Positions 39,951 to 48,010 of a stretch of 64,000 bases of DNA are shown one piece after another. Under the pieces are notes generated by a model. It made no database searches and was not told the DNA's origin. It saw only the letters and a list, made by a program, of their open reading frames with translations. The stretch comes from Brevundimonas sp. AJA228-03 (GTDB taxonomy: Bacteria > Pseudomonadota > Alphaproteobacteria > Caulobacterales > Caulobacteraceae), in contig NZ_CP059297.1 in NCBI RefSeq assembly GCF_017795885.1, forward strand, positions 2,857,001 to 2,921,000, in the 5' to 3' direction. Within the stretch, counting starts at the first letter, position 1, and each line of letters starts with the position of its first letter. The position numbers and the translations under genes are program-made.

Positions 39951-40721
39951 TCAGGACTCCGGCAGGATATCAGGCGTCTGCCATGCCAGGTGCTGACCGC
40001 CGTCGACGGCGATCATCTGGCCCGTCACGGAGCCGGCCTGGACCAGATAGAGGACGGCCTCGGCGATCTCGTCCGGCGAGGCCCCGTGGCCCAGCGGCAC
40101 GGCGGCGGCCTCGGCCTGAAAGTCCGCGTCGGACTGGTGGATGGACTTCAGGGTGGGGCCCGGGCCGACGCCGTTCACGCGGATGCGCGGGGCCAGCGCC
40201 TGGGCCAGGGTGCGCGTCGCCCACCACAGGCCGTTTCGGGAGATCGCATAGGAGACGAAGCGCGGATCGGGCTTCAGCACCCGCTGGTCCAGCAGGTTGA
40301 CGATGGCCGAGCCGTCGGGGGCCTGGGCCGCGAAGGCCTCGGCCAGCACGATGGGGGCGCGCAGGTTGGTCTCGATATGCCGGTCCCAGGTCTCGCGCGA
40401 CAATGCGCCGACCCGGTCGTCCTCGAACACGGAGGCGTTGTTCACCAGCACCGACAACGGGCCCAGCGCGGCGGTGGCAGCAGGGATCAGGGCGCGGACC
40501 GCGGCTTCATCCGTCAGATCGGCGGCGACGACGATCGACCGGCACCCCAGCGCGCGGACTTCCGCGGCGACGGCTTCGGCGTCGTCCTTCGATTCGCGAT
40601 GATGGATGGCCACGTCATGGCCACGCCGGGCCAGGGCCAGGACGATGGCGCGACCGATGCGGCGCGCGCCGCCGGTGACCAGCGCCGCGCCCGGGACCGC
40701 CCCCCGGGGCGTGTCAGTCAA
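39951..40721 (-). CDS. SDR oxidoreductase, pteridine-reductase (FolM/PTR1)-like, with altered active site
   Basis: 256 residues. The NADPH site TGGARRIGRAI (residues 16-26) with Arg-Arg is the FolM/PTR1 variant. Asp145 (NLLDQRV) replaces the usual SDR Ser, as in PTR1. Tyr158 is present, but the normally invariant Lys four residues on is Arg162 (SYAISRNGLW). It lies between folB and a 26-residue peptide gene. Likely reduces a dihydropterin to a tetrahydropterin (for example a phenylalanine hydroxylase cofactor), provided Arg can substitute for Lys. Confidence 0.85.
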   Translation of the reverse strand: MTDTPRGAVPGAALVTGGARRIGRAIVLALARRGHDVAIHHRESKDDAEAVAAEVRALGCRSIVVAADLTDEAAVRALIPAATAALGPLSVLVNNASVFEDDRVGALSRETWDRHIETNLRAPIVLAEAFAAQAPDGSAIVNLLDQRVLKPDPRFVSYAISRNGLWWATRTLAQALAPRIRVNGVGPGPTLKSIHQSDADFQAEAAAVPLGHGASPDEIAEAVLYLVQAGSVTGQMIAVDGGQHLAWQTPDILPES

Positions 40722-40794
40722 CCCGGCCGAACTCGAACGCGTTGATCGCGGCGAGCACGACGACGAAACCGATGATGATGCCGAGGGCGATCAT
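40714..40794 (-). CDS. 26-residue single-pass membrane peptide
   Basis: MIALGIIIGFVVVLAAINAF then EFGRVD. A hydrophobic helix spans nearly the whole chain and the end is charged. The start at 40794 has a strong AGGAGAG 7 nt upstream, and the stop overlaps the SDR start by 8 nt, the overlap typical of coupled genes. I believe short peptides ending in EFGR(V/I)D occur in other Caulobacterales, but cannot name a family. First gene of the pterin cluster. Confidence 0.65.
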   Translation of the reverse strand: MIALGIIIGFVVVLAAINAFEFGRVD

Positions 40795-40920
40795 GGAACT
40801 CTCCTGTTCAGCGGATGCCATATAGGGGGCCGCCGATCGGTTCAAGGCGCGAGCCCGTCGGACCCGCCCCGGTTCGGCAACGGCGTCGCACGGCGCGCGC
40901 GTCTGTGGCAGCGTGGGCCC

Positions 40921-41391
40921 ATGCCCTGGCGCACCCGAATCGAGCCGTTCACCCGCCCGCTGTTCTTCGCCGTCTCGCGCGCGACGCGGGGCATGACCCT
41001 CGGCGTCAGGGCCGTGGCGGTCGATGACCGGGGCCGGGTCATGCTGGTCAGGCACACCTATCTGCATGGCTGGTGGTTGCCCGGTGGCGGGGTCGACCGC
41101 GGCGAGACCTGTCTGGACGCCGCCGCGCGCGAGCTGTTCGAGGAGACCGGCCTGAGGGCCACGGCGCCGGGCCGGCTGCTGTCGCTGCACTCCAACGAGC
41201 GGTTCTTTCGCGGCGACCATGTCGCGGTCTATCGGTTCGATGAATTCACGCCGGGCGAACGGACCCATCACGGCGAGATCGCCGAGACCGGCTGGTTCGA
41301 TCCCAAGGACCTGCCGCCCGACGCGCACCGGTCCACCGTCACGCGCCTGGCCGAAATCTTCGGTGGCGCGCCGGTCGATCCGAACTGGTAG
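40921..41391 (+). CDS. Nudix hydrolase
   Basis: 156 residues from ATG 40921. The Nudix box GGGVDRGETCLDAAARELFEETGL is complete (the G-x5-E-x7-REL-x-EE-x-G pattern). The N-terminus (RVMLVRHTYLHGWWLPGGGV) fits the group acting on NTP- or NDP-linked substrates. The substrate is unknown. It starts an operon with the DMT transporter and ubiA. Confidence 0.9.
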   Translation: MPWRTRIEPFTRPLFFAVSRATRGMTLGVRAVAVDDRGRVMLVRHTYLHGWWLPGGGVDRGETCLDAAARELFEETGLRATAPGRLLSLHSNERFFRGDHVAVYRFDEFTPGERTHHGEIAETGWFDPKDLPPDAHRSTVTRLAEIFGGAPVDPNW

Positions 41392-41401
41392 AGGCCCGGC
41401 C

Positions 41402-41851
41402 ATGAACTTCGCCCCCTATCTGGCCATGCTGGCCGTCGTTCTGGCCGGCGGCGCGACGGCGCTGCAGGCCCCGACCAATGCGAGGCTGGCCAGTGCCGTG
41501 GCCAGCCCTGTCAATGCGGCCTTCATCTCGTTCGCGGTCGGGACGGCCGCGCTGGGGATCATCGCTGCCGTCCTGCACACGCGGCCGGACATGGTCGCGA
41601 CAAGGGCCCTGCCCGCCTATGCCTGGTTCGGCGGACTGTATGGCGCGATCTTCGTGGTGGCGGCCGCCTGGGCCGTACCCCGGCTGGGCGTGGCCATGAC
41701 CATCACCCTGATGGTGGCGGGCCAGCTGCTGCTGAGTCTGGTGCTGGACCATTTCGGTGCCCTGGGCGTACCGCAGAGCCCGATCAGCCTGACGCGGGTG
41801 GCCGGGGTCGCCCTGGTCATCGCCGGCGTCCTGTTGGTGCGGAGAGGTTGA
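41402..41851 (+). CDS. DMT family transporter, DUF606/YdcZ type
   Basis: 149 residues with five hydrophobic helices (MLAVVLAGGATALQAPTNAR, AAFISFAVGTAALGIIAAVL, AWFGGLYGAIFVVAAAWAVP, MTITLMVAGQLLLSLVLDHF, LTRVAGVALVIAGVLLVRRG). QAPTNARLA and the D(H/R)FG motif are typical of the short YdcZ proteins, which may dimerise. Overlaps the ubiA start by 1 nt. The substrate is unknown. Confidence 0.85.
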   Translation: MNFAPYLAMLAVVLAGGATALQAPTNARLASAVASPVNAAFISFAVGTAALGIIAAVLHTRPDMVATRALPAYAWFGGLYGAIFVVAAAWAVPRLGVAMTITLMVAGQLLLSLVLDHFGALGVPQSPISLTRVAGVALVIAGVLLVRRG

Positions 41852-42870
41852 TGTCCACGCCCCTTCCCGATGCCGGTCGAAACTGGGTCGATGCCCGCGC
41901 GCCCGAGGGGCTGAAGCCCTGGCTGAAGCTGGGCCGGTTCGACCGGCCGATCGGGATCTGGCTGCTGCTGCTGCCCGGCTGGCAGGGGATCGCCCTGGCG
42001 CTGGCGGAATATCGGCGCGCACCGGACCTCGGCGACCTCTGGCTGTTCGTCGGCTTCGGCCTCGGGGCCTGTCTGATGCGGGCGGCCGGGTGCGCCTTCA
42101 ACGACATCGTGGACCGGGACATCGACGCCCGGGTCGCCCGCACGGCGGCGCGGCCGATCCCGTCGGGCCGGATCAGCGTCAGACAGGCGTGGGGTTTTCT
42201 GGTCGGCTGCAGTCTGGTCAGTCTGTTGATCCTGCTGACGCTGAACCTGACGGTGGTGCTGCTGGGGGTCGGGTCGCTGGCGCTGGTCGCAGCCTATCCC
42301 TTCATGAAGCGGATCACATGGTGGCCGCAGGCGTGGCTGGGGCTGACCTTCAACTGGGGCGCGCTGATGGGATTCGCGGCGGCGGCCGGTATCCTGCCAT
42401 TCTTCGCCTGGGCCTATGCCAGGCTGATGATGGCGACGGGCCAGTGGCCGATCTACGACACCGTGCCCGGCGTGAACGGTTCGCTGACCGCCGCCGCCGC
42501 CCTCCTCTACCTCGGCGGGGTGTTCTGGACGCTCGGCTACGACACCATCTACGCCCTGCAGGACATCGAGGACGACGCCATGGTCGGGGTGAAGTCCACC
42601 GCCCGGCGGCTGGGCAAGGATGTGCGGCGCGGCGTGGCGATCTTCTATGGGCTGGCGGCCCTGTGCGCCCTGGCAGCGGGTCTCGCGGCCGGGCTGGGCG
42701 TGGCCTTCTTCATGGTGCTGGTGGCCTATGGGGCGCATTTCATCTGGCAGGTCCGGACCCTGAAGCCGGACGACGGGGCGCTGGCCCTGCGGCTGTTCAA
42801 GTCGAACCGCGAGGCCGGACTGATCCTGCTGGCGGCGATCGCTCTGGGTGGGCTAACAGTTTCGCTCTGA
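41851..42870 (+). CDS. ubiA: 4-hydroxybenzoate polyprenyltransferase
   Basis: 339 residues from ATG 41851; a TTG one codon earlier is possible. RFDRPIGIWLLLLPGWQGIA, the first Asp-rich motif NDIVDRDIDARVARTAARPI and the second DIEDDAMVGVKSTAR are the UbiA prenyl-diphosphate-Mg sites; eight or nine membrane helices follow. It prenylates 4-hydroxybenzoate in ubiquinone synthesis. Operon with Nudix and DMT genes. Confidence 0.93.
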   Translation: MSTPLPDAGRNWVDARAPEGLKPWLKLGRFDRPIGIWLLLLPGWQGIALALAEYRRAPDLGDLWLFVGFGLGACLMRAAGCAFNDIVDRDIDARVARTAARPIPSGRISVRQAWGFLVGCSLVSLLILLTLNLTVVLLGVGSLALVAAYPFMKRITWWPQAWLGLTFNWGALMGFAAAAGILPFFAWAYARLMMATGQWPIYDTVPGVNGSLTAAAALLYLGGVFWTLGYDTIYALQDIEDDAMVGVKSTARRLGKDVRRGVAIFYGLAALCALAAGLAAGLGVAFFMVLVAYGAHFIWQVRTLKPDDGALALRLFKSNREAGLILLAAIALGGLTVSL

Positions 42871-42883
42871 CCCGGAGATCGTC

Positions 42884-43702
42884 ATGACCGTCCCCATCCG
42901 CAGCCTCGTCATCACCCTGGCCCTGGCCGGGACGCTGGTCGGGTGCAACCGCGACAAGCCCGCCGAGACTGCCGCCACTGCGCCCGCCGTCGGTGCCGTC
43001 GTGACCCCGGCCGAGGCCGCCGCCCCGATGACCTATGAGTCAAAGACGCCCTACGCCGAGGTCAGCCTGACCCTGCCGGTCGCCATCAAGAGCCAGCCCG
43101 ACCTGCACGCCGCCCTCTATGCCCGCACGGTCGCGGACCTGCGCGAGTTCACCGAAGGGGCCCAGGCCGATCGCACCGAAGCCGGCGGCGACGAGGGCAT
43201 GGGGCCCTATGACAAGTCCATCGCGATCACCCCGGGGGCCGAGACCGGCAAGCTGTTCAGCCTGATCCGCACCGACAGCGAGTTCACCGGCGGGGCGCAT
43301 TCGAACGCCTCCTTCCTGTCGATCCTGTGGGACAAGGCGCTGAAGCGCGAGATCACGGCGATCGACCTGTTCACCAAGGGGGCTGATCTGTCGGCGCTCG
43401 ACACCGCCCTGTGCGCCGCCATCAATGCCGAAAAGAAAAAGCGCGATCCGGCCGCCCGGACCGTGTCCCTGACCGGCGGCGACTGGACCTGTCCCCGGGC
43501 GGCGACCACGCCCTTCGTGCTGGCGCAGGGCGTCTCGCCGGGCAAGGCGGGCGGACTGGTCTTCCTGATCGCCCCCTATCTGGTCGGCCCCTATGCCGAG
43601 GGCAGCTATAAGGTGACCGTGCCCCAGAGCGTTTTCCGCAGCCTGATCGCCCCGGCCTATGCCGACGAGTTCGGCGGCGAGCCGAAGCCCGCCGCCGCCT
43701 GA
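42884..43702 (+). CDS. DUF3298/DUF4163-type lipoprotein
   Basis: 272 residues. Lipobox TLVGC (residue 21). The domain has SIAITPGAETGKLFSLIRTD, then SEFTGGAHSNASFLSILWDK and EITAIDLFTKGADLSALDTA, then a C-terminal LIAPYLVGPYAEGSYKVTVP, the PdaC/RsiV-like pattern (Y..TGGAH......N.D...G). Possible lysozyme or peptidoglycan-fragment sensor, or a lipoprotein of unknown role. 13 bp downstream of ubiA. Confidence 0.8.
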   Translation: MTVPIRSLVITLALAGTLVGCNRDKPAETAATAPAVGAVVTPAEAAAPMTYESKTPYAEVSLTLPVAIKSQPDLHAALYARTVADLREFTEGAQADRTEAGGDEGMGPYDKSIAITPGAETGKLFSLIRTDSEFTGGAHSNASFLSILWDKALKREITAIDLFTKGADLSALDTALCAAINAEKKKRDPAARTVSLTGGDWTCPRAATTPFVLAQGVSPGKAGGLVFLIAPYLVGPYAEGSYKVTVPQSVFRSLIAPAYADEFGGEPKPAAA

Positions 43703-43703
43703 T

Positions 43704-44642
43704 CTACTTCAGAAACTGATCCACGATCTCATCGAACCGTGCCGGCTGGTCGGCCATGATGAAGTGGCGGCTGCCGTCGACGGCGATCAGGGTCACGCCG
43801 GGAAGGCTCGCGTACTCCTGCGTCCACAGGGCTTGCGCCATCGCGGGCGGCGGGCCGCCATCAGCGTCGGTGGCGTATAGGGCGGTCACGGGGGTGGTCA
43901 TGGCGGCCAGACCGGGCCGGGCGTCGGTGGTCATGACGTCGGTCAGGGCGGCGGCGACCGCGTGGCGATCGCTGGCCATCGACCATTCGACCATGGTCTG
44001 GCGCATGGCCGCATCGCGGGCCAGGCCCACGGCGGTCTGGGCCTGCTGCGAGCGGAAGGTGGCATCGTCGGCGGCGAGCATGCCCGCCGCGAACTGGGCC
44101 GCGAACGGCCGGGCGGACTCGGGCGTTGCCGTGGGACCGAAGAGGGCGCTGTAGAACGGCAGGGCATCGACGATCATCAGCCGGCCGACCCGGTCGGGAT
44201 GCTGCTGGGCCAGCAGCAGGCCCGACAGCCCGCCCATGGAGTGGCCGATGACGGCCGGGTGATCGAGGCCAGCCTCGGCGATATAGCGGGCCAGCTCATC
44301 GACCTCCGGCTGGACGAAGGGGCCGTCGCCGTGGCTCCAGGGCTCGCCCGCGAAGCCCGCCAGCTGCACCAGATGCACCCGGTGCATCGCGGCCAGTCGG
44401 GTCGCCAGGGGCCGCCAGACCTCGCGCGAGGAGGCCAGGCCCGGGATCAGGACGACGTCGGGGCCTGAGCCGGTAACCTCGACCGACAGCCGGTCGGAGG
44501 TGAAGGGAGCCGTCTGAACGGCATGGGCCGGCTCTGCCCGGGCGTCGGTCTGGCCGACGGTGCAGGCCACGACTATGGCGACGATGATCGGGAACCAGGC
44601 AAGGGGGCGCCGGCACCGCGGAAAGGCGGTCTGGAAACGCAT
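43704..44642 (-). CDS. Secreted alpha/beta hydrolase
   Basis: 312 residues. The hydrophobic N-terminus (LAWFPIIVAIVVACTVGQTD) is a signal or anchor. VVLIPGLASSREVW is the oxyanion region, AVIGHSMGGLSGLLLAQQHP carries the nucleophile, Asp is in YATDADG and His in DGSRHFIMADQPARF. Substrate unknown. The stop is 1 bp from the convergent lipoprotein gene's end. Confidence 0.88.
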   Translation of the reverse strand: MRFQTAFPRCRRPLAWFPIIVAIVVACTVGQTDARAEPAHAVQTAPFTSDRLSVEVTGSGPDVVLIPGLASSREVWRPLATRLAAMHRVHLVQLAGFAGEPWSHGDGPFVQPEVDELARYIAEAGLDHPAVIGHSMGGLSGLLLAQQHPDRVGRLMIVDALPFYSALFGPTATPESARPFAAQFAAGMLAADDATFRSQQAQTAVGLARDAAMRQTMVEWSMASDRHAVAAALTDVMTTDARPGLAAMTTPVTALYATDADGGPPPAMAQALWTQEYASLPGVTLIAVDGSRHFIMADQPARFDEIVDQFLK

Positions 44643-44676
44643 GGTGGTGTCCTTCTGGAGTGGTGCCTGACGGGTG

Positions 44677-44874
44677 TCAGGCGTGGGGGTTTTCGAAGAT
44701 GGCCTCGACCGGCTGGCCGAAGACGGTGGCGATCCGGTAGGCGAGGTCGAGCGACGGGTCGTGTTTCTCGGTCTCGAGGGCGTTGACCGCCTGTCGCGAG
44801 ACGCCCAGCGCCTGACCCAGCTGTTCCTGGGTCCAGCCGCGCGCGGTGCGCAGGTCGCGCAGGGAGTTTCGCAT
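44677..44874 (-). CDS. Xre-type transcriptional regulator (65 aa)
   Basis: SLRDLRTARGWTQEQLGQAL then GVSRQAVNALETEKHDPSLD is a complete Cro/C1 HTH; the tail AYRIATVFGQPVEAIFENPH is the short helix of the YozG/small-Xre group. The start codon overlaps the upstream membrane gene stop in a TGATG. It parallels the module at 1545-3118. Confidence 0.92.
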   Translation of the reverse strand: MRNSLRDLRTARGWTQEQLGQALGVSRQAVNALETEKHDPSLDLAYRIATVFGQPVEAIFENPHA

Positions 44875-45275
44875 CAGCGGCTGTCCCGCACGAAGGGAGA
44901 CACGAGGCCGAACAGGCCCCAGAACAGGATATAGACGATCCAGCCCGGCGCGTGCGGCGCACCGCCATAGCTCTCCATAAAGCCCCAGCCGGAGAACAGC
45001 GCCATGGCCAGGCCCGACGCCAGGATGAACCGCTTGGCGGTGAGCACGCGTACGAACTCATCCGCCTCGTTGATCAGCGTCAGGGTGGCCCAGACCTGAC
45101 CGGCGATGGGCGCCGCCACGGCCAGACCCAGCAGCAGGCCGGCGGGCTTTCCGATGATCGCGTCGAACGCACCAAAAATGGCCGCGACGTTGACGGCGAC
45201 ATAGCCGGCCATGAAGGCGTTGGTGCGGATGAAATATTTCTTGTGGGCCGCGTCCCACACCTTGGGCAGTTGCAT
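44874..45275 (-). CDS. Four-helix membrane protein of an Xre module
   Basis: 133 residues. A short start (QLPKVWDAAHKKYFIRTNAF) is followed by membrane helices AGYVAVNVAAIFGAFDAIIG, LLLGLAVAAPIAGQVWATLT, LASGLAMALFSGWGFM and WIVYILFWGLFGLVSPFV. Loops contain NEADEFVRVLTAKRF, a pattern typical of membrane partners of small Xre repressors. First gene behind a promoter with a palindrome over the -10. Confidence 0.85.
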   Translation of the reverse strand: MQLPKVWDAAHKKYFIRTNAFMAGYVAVNVAAIFGAFDAIIGKPAGLLLGLAVAAPIAGQVWATLTLINEADEFVRVLTAKRFILASGLAMALFSGWGFMESYGGAPHAPGWIVYILFWGLFGLVSPFVRDSR

Positions 45276-45288
45276 GTTTGCTCTCCGA

Positions 45289-45326
45289 TGTAAGGCCTAC
45301 CTTACACCGAAGTTTTGTCATGTCAA
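45289..45326 (-). promoter_or_regulatory. Promoter with palindromic operator for the second Xre module
   Basis: On the minus strand, -35 TTGACA (45321-45326), 16-bp spacer and -10 TAAGGT (45299-45304). The palindrome TGTAAGGCCTACCTTACA (45289-45306, 7-bp arms) covers the -10, an ideal place for the Xre protein to block polymerase. A separate hairpin, CCTGAC-TTTT-GTCAGG (45327-45342), lies just upstream and may end the preceding transcript. Confidence 0.65.
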
Positions 45327-45353
45327 CCTGACTTTTGTCAGGTCAGGCTGACG

Positions 45354-45737
45354 TCAGAACGGGCCCTGGCGGACGATGGTCTGGAACACGGCTTCCAGCC
45401 GCTGGGTACGGACACGATAGGACTGAGCGATGCAGCTGACGTTGCCGCCGCACTGGCCCCGCTCCCGCAGCCAGGCGGTCTGGCTGTCGCGCAGGTCGCT
45501 GCGCATCCCCATGCCGACCAGCTGGAGGACCAGGGTGTAGGTCGTGCTCATCTTCACGTCCGCGTCTTCCAGCGCGCGATTGCCGCAGATGGCGACCTCG
45601 TCCGCCCTGCGCGCGCGGGTGCAGTCAAAACTGGCCGCCTGTGCGCCCGGCCCGACCGGGGTGAGCGTCGCCGTCCCGACGACGCCGGAGAACAGGAGGA
45701 TCGTTGCAAATGCTGTGCGCATGGCCTTGTTTCTCAT
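45354..45737 (-). CDS. LprI/DUF1311-like secreted protein
   Basis: 127 residues from ATG 45737 (an ATG at 45722 is also possible). The signal peptide ends near AQAA-S. The mature domain has FDCTRARRADEVAICGNRAL, EDADVKMSTTYTLVLQL, DSQTAWLRERGQCGGNVSCI and YRVRTQRLE, the DUF1311 pattern (C..A....E..IC....L..LD..L......W...R..C). Family members include lysozyme inhibitors; the exact role is unknown. Confidence 0.8.
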   Translation of the reverse strand: MRNKAMRTAFATILLFSGVVGTATLTPVGPGAQAASFDCTRARRADEVAICGNRALEDADVKMSTTYTLVLQLVGMGMRSDLRDSQTAWLRERGQCGGNVSCIAQSYRVRTQRLEAVFQTIVRQGPF

Positions 45738-45891
45738 CTGTCGCGCCATCTGACATGATCCTGCGACGCCTTGACGATCACGCCACGGAGCCTGATCCGG
45801 GTCAATGGCCGCGCCCCCACATCGCGCTGCCCCTGGACCCGGCGGACATGCCGCATTCCGGATCGGGCATACACAGGCCATCTGTCCGGGT

Positions 45892-47214
45892 ATGCGATCG
45901 CCCGTTTCATCCCCACGCGGCATGGCTGTCCCCAGCGGGCGGCTGTCCCGTCTCGCCCGCTTCGGCGGGCTGGCCTCGGGCGTGGCGGGCGGCATGCTGG
46001 CCGAAGGGGCGCGTCAGTTCAGCCAGGGCAAGCGACCGACGGTCGGCGACCTGCTGCTGACCCCCGCCAATGCGGTGCGGGTCACCGAACAGCTGGCCCA
46101 GCTGCGCGGCGCCGCGATGAAGGTGGGCCAGCTGATCTCCATGGACGCGGGCGAAATGCTGCCCCCCGAACTGTCGGACATCCTGTCGCGCCTGCGGGCC
46201 GACGCCCGGCCGATGCCGCAGGTCCAGCTGAAGGCCGCCCTGAACCGGCGCTGGGGCCGGGGCTGGGAGGCGCGGTTCCAGCGGTTCGATTTCGACCCCG
46301 TCGCCGCAGCCTCCATCGGACAGGTGCACCGCGCCCTGACGCGGGAGGGCGAGGACCTGGCCGTCAAGGTCCAGTATCCGGGCGTCCGGAACAGCATCGA
46401 CAGCGACGTGGACAATGTCGCCACCCTGCTGCGGGTCTCCGGCCTGTTGCCTCGGGAGCTGGACGTCACGCCCCTGCTGGGCGAGGCCAAGCGCCAGTTG
46501 CACGAGGAGGCCGACTACGAGCGCGAGGGCCAGCATCTGGCGCGGTTCGGAGCGCTGCTGGCCGACCATCCCGACGTCGTCGTGCCCGCCTTGCACGCCG
46601 GGCTGACCCGGCCGGACGTTCTGGCCATGACCTATCTGTCCGGTGACCCGGTCGAGGACCTGATCGCCGCGCCGCAGGCGCAACGCGACCAGGTCGCGAC
46701 CGTCCTGATGCAGCTTCTGCTGCGCGAGCTGTTCGAGTTCGGCCTGATGCAGACCGATCCCAACTTCGCCAACTATCGCCACGAGGCCACCACCGGCCGC
46801 ATCGTCCTGCTGGACTTCGGCGCGACGCGCGAGATCCGGCCCGAAGTGGCCGAGGGCTACCGCATCTTCCTGAAGGCCGCCCTGGACGACGACCGCGACG
46901 GGGCCATCGAGGCGGCGCGGCGGATCGGCTTCTTCGACGACCGGGCGCTGAGCAAGGATCGCGCGGGTCTGGAGGCCATGTTCGACCTGGCCATGGCCCC
47001 GTTCCGGGCCCCCGGGCCGTTCGATTTCGGCGACACGGCCGTGGTCGGTCAGCTGCGGACGCGCGGCATGACCTTCGCCGAGGACCGTGCGGTCTGGCAC
47101 ATCCCCCCGATCGACACCCTGTTCATCCAGAGGAAGCTGGGCGGCATCTATCTGCTGGCCGCCCGACTGAAGGCGCGGGTCGATGTCCGCGCGATCCTGC
47201 AGCCCTGGCTCTAG
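45892..47214 (+). CDS. ABC1/AarF (UbiB-type) atypical kinase
   Basis: 440 residues from ATG 45892; an ATG at 45922 is an alternative. QLRGAAMKVGQLISMDAGEM holds the KxGQ motif and DPVAAASIGQVHRALTREGE the Ala-rich loop that replaces the kinase P-loop; LAVKVQYPGV has the Lys, DPNFANYR and VLLDFGATREI the catalytic and Mg residues. ABC1 proteins are ATP-binding and support coenzyme Q synthesis, and ubiA is 4 kb away. Exact role not known. Confidence 0.92.
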   Translation: MRSPVSSPRGMAVPSGRLSRLARFGGLASGVAGGMLAEGARQFSQGKRPTVGDLLLTPANAVRVTEQLAQLRGAAMKVGQLISMDAGEMLPPELSDILSRLRADARPMPQVQLKAALNRRWGRGWEARFQRFDFDPVAAASIGQVHRALTREGEDLAVKVQYPGVRNSIDSDVDNVATLLRVSGLLPRELDVTPLLGEAKRQLHEEADYEREGQHLARFGALLADHPDVVVPALHAGLTRPDVLAMTYLSGDPVEDLIAAPQAQRDQVATVLMQLLLRELFEFGLMQTDPNFANYRHEATTGRIVLLDFGATREIRPEVAEGYRIFLKAALDDDRDGAIEAARRIGFFDDRALSKDRAGLEAMFDLAMAPFRAPGPFDFGDTAVVGQLRTRGMTFAEDRAVWHIPPIDTLFIQRKLGGIYLLAARLKARVDVRAILQPWL

Positions 47215-47237
47215 CCGGTCAGGGCGCGAAGGCGCAC

Positions 47238-47897
47238 ATGCTGCGCATGGCCATCGCCGATCCATCCGCCTTCATCCTGACCAACACCCGATTGCAGGCC
47301 GTGCCGCATACGCCGGAGATCCAGCTGTGGCTGGCCGACGAGATCACGCCGATCTGGCGCATGACGGAAGAGGAACTGGGCGAACTGGGCCTGCCGCCGC
47401 CGTTCTGGGCCTTCGCCTGGTCGGGCGGACAGGGGCTGGCCCGCTGGGTGCTGGACACGCCTGCCGAGGTCGCGGGCCGGTCGGTGCTGGACTTCGCCAC
47501 CGGATCGGGACTGGTCGGGATCGCGGCGATGAAGGCGGGGGCGGCCCGCGTCCTGTGCGCCGACATCGATCCGTTCAGCGGGGCGGCGGTCGCGCTGAAC
47601 GCCCGGGCCAATGGCGTGGAGGTCGCCTTCACCGACATGGACCTGCTGGACGCCGATCCGCCGCCGGTCGACGTCATCTGCGCGGGCGACGTCTGCTATG
47701 AGAAGCCGATGACGGATCGGGTGCTTCAGTGGCTGGGGCGGGCGCGGCGACAGGGCACGCGCGTCCTGATCGGCGATCCCCACCGGACCTATTTTCCGAA
47801 GTCCGGGCTCGACCTGCTGGCCGAGTACCAGGTCCCGACGACGCGCGAGCTGGAGGATTTCGCCATCAAGCGCTCCAGCGTCTGGGCCATGCCCTGA
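47238..47897 (+). CDS. Class I SAM-dependent protein methyltransferase, ETFB-lysine-type
   Basis: 219 residues. PPPFWAFAWSGGQGLARWVL and SVLDFATGSGLVGIAAMKAG (motif I), then VLCADIDPFSGAAVALNARA and ICAGDVCYEKPMTDRVLQWL. The (F/Y)WAFAWxGGQ.L and GD.CYE motifs are those of the METTL20/ETFB lysine methyltransferase group, which methylate electron transfer flavoprotein. Two ACAD genes in the window would use ETF, but linkage is not evidence of the target. Confidence 0.85.
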   Translation: MLRMAIADPSAFILTNTRLQAVPHTPEIQLWLADEITPIWRMTEEELGELGLPPPFWAFAWSGGQGLARWVLDTPAEVAGRSVLDFATGSGLVGIAAMKAGAARVLCADIDPFSGAAVALNARANGVEVAFTDMDLLDADPPPVDVICAGDVCYEKPMTDRVLQWLGRARRQGTRVLIGDPHRTYFPKSGLDLLAEYQVPTTRELEDFAIKRSSVWAMP

Positions 47898-48010
47898 ACC
47901 GGTCTCGCGACCTCGTGACATGGCGACGCCCAGCACCCGGCCGGCGACGGAATCCCTTCCCCTGCCCCCGCGTTTCGGCCTAGCCTCGGTCAGGAAATGG
48001 GGAGACGAAG

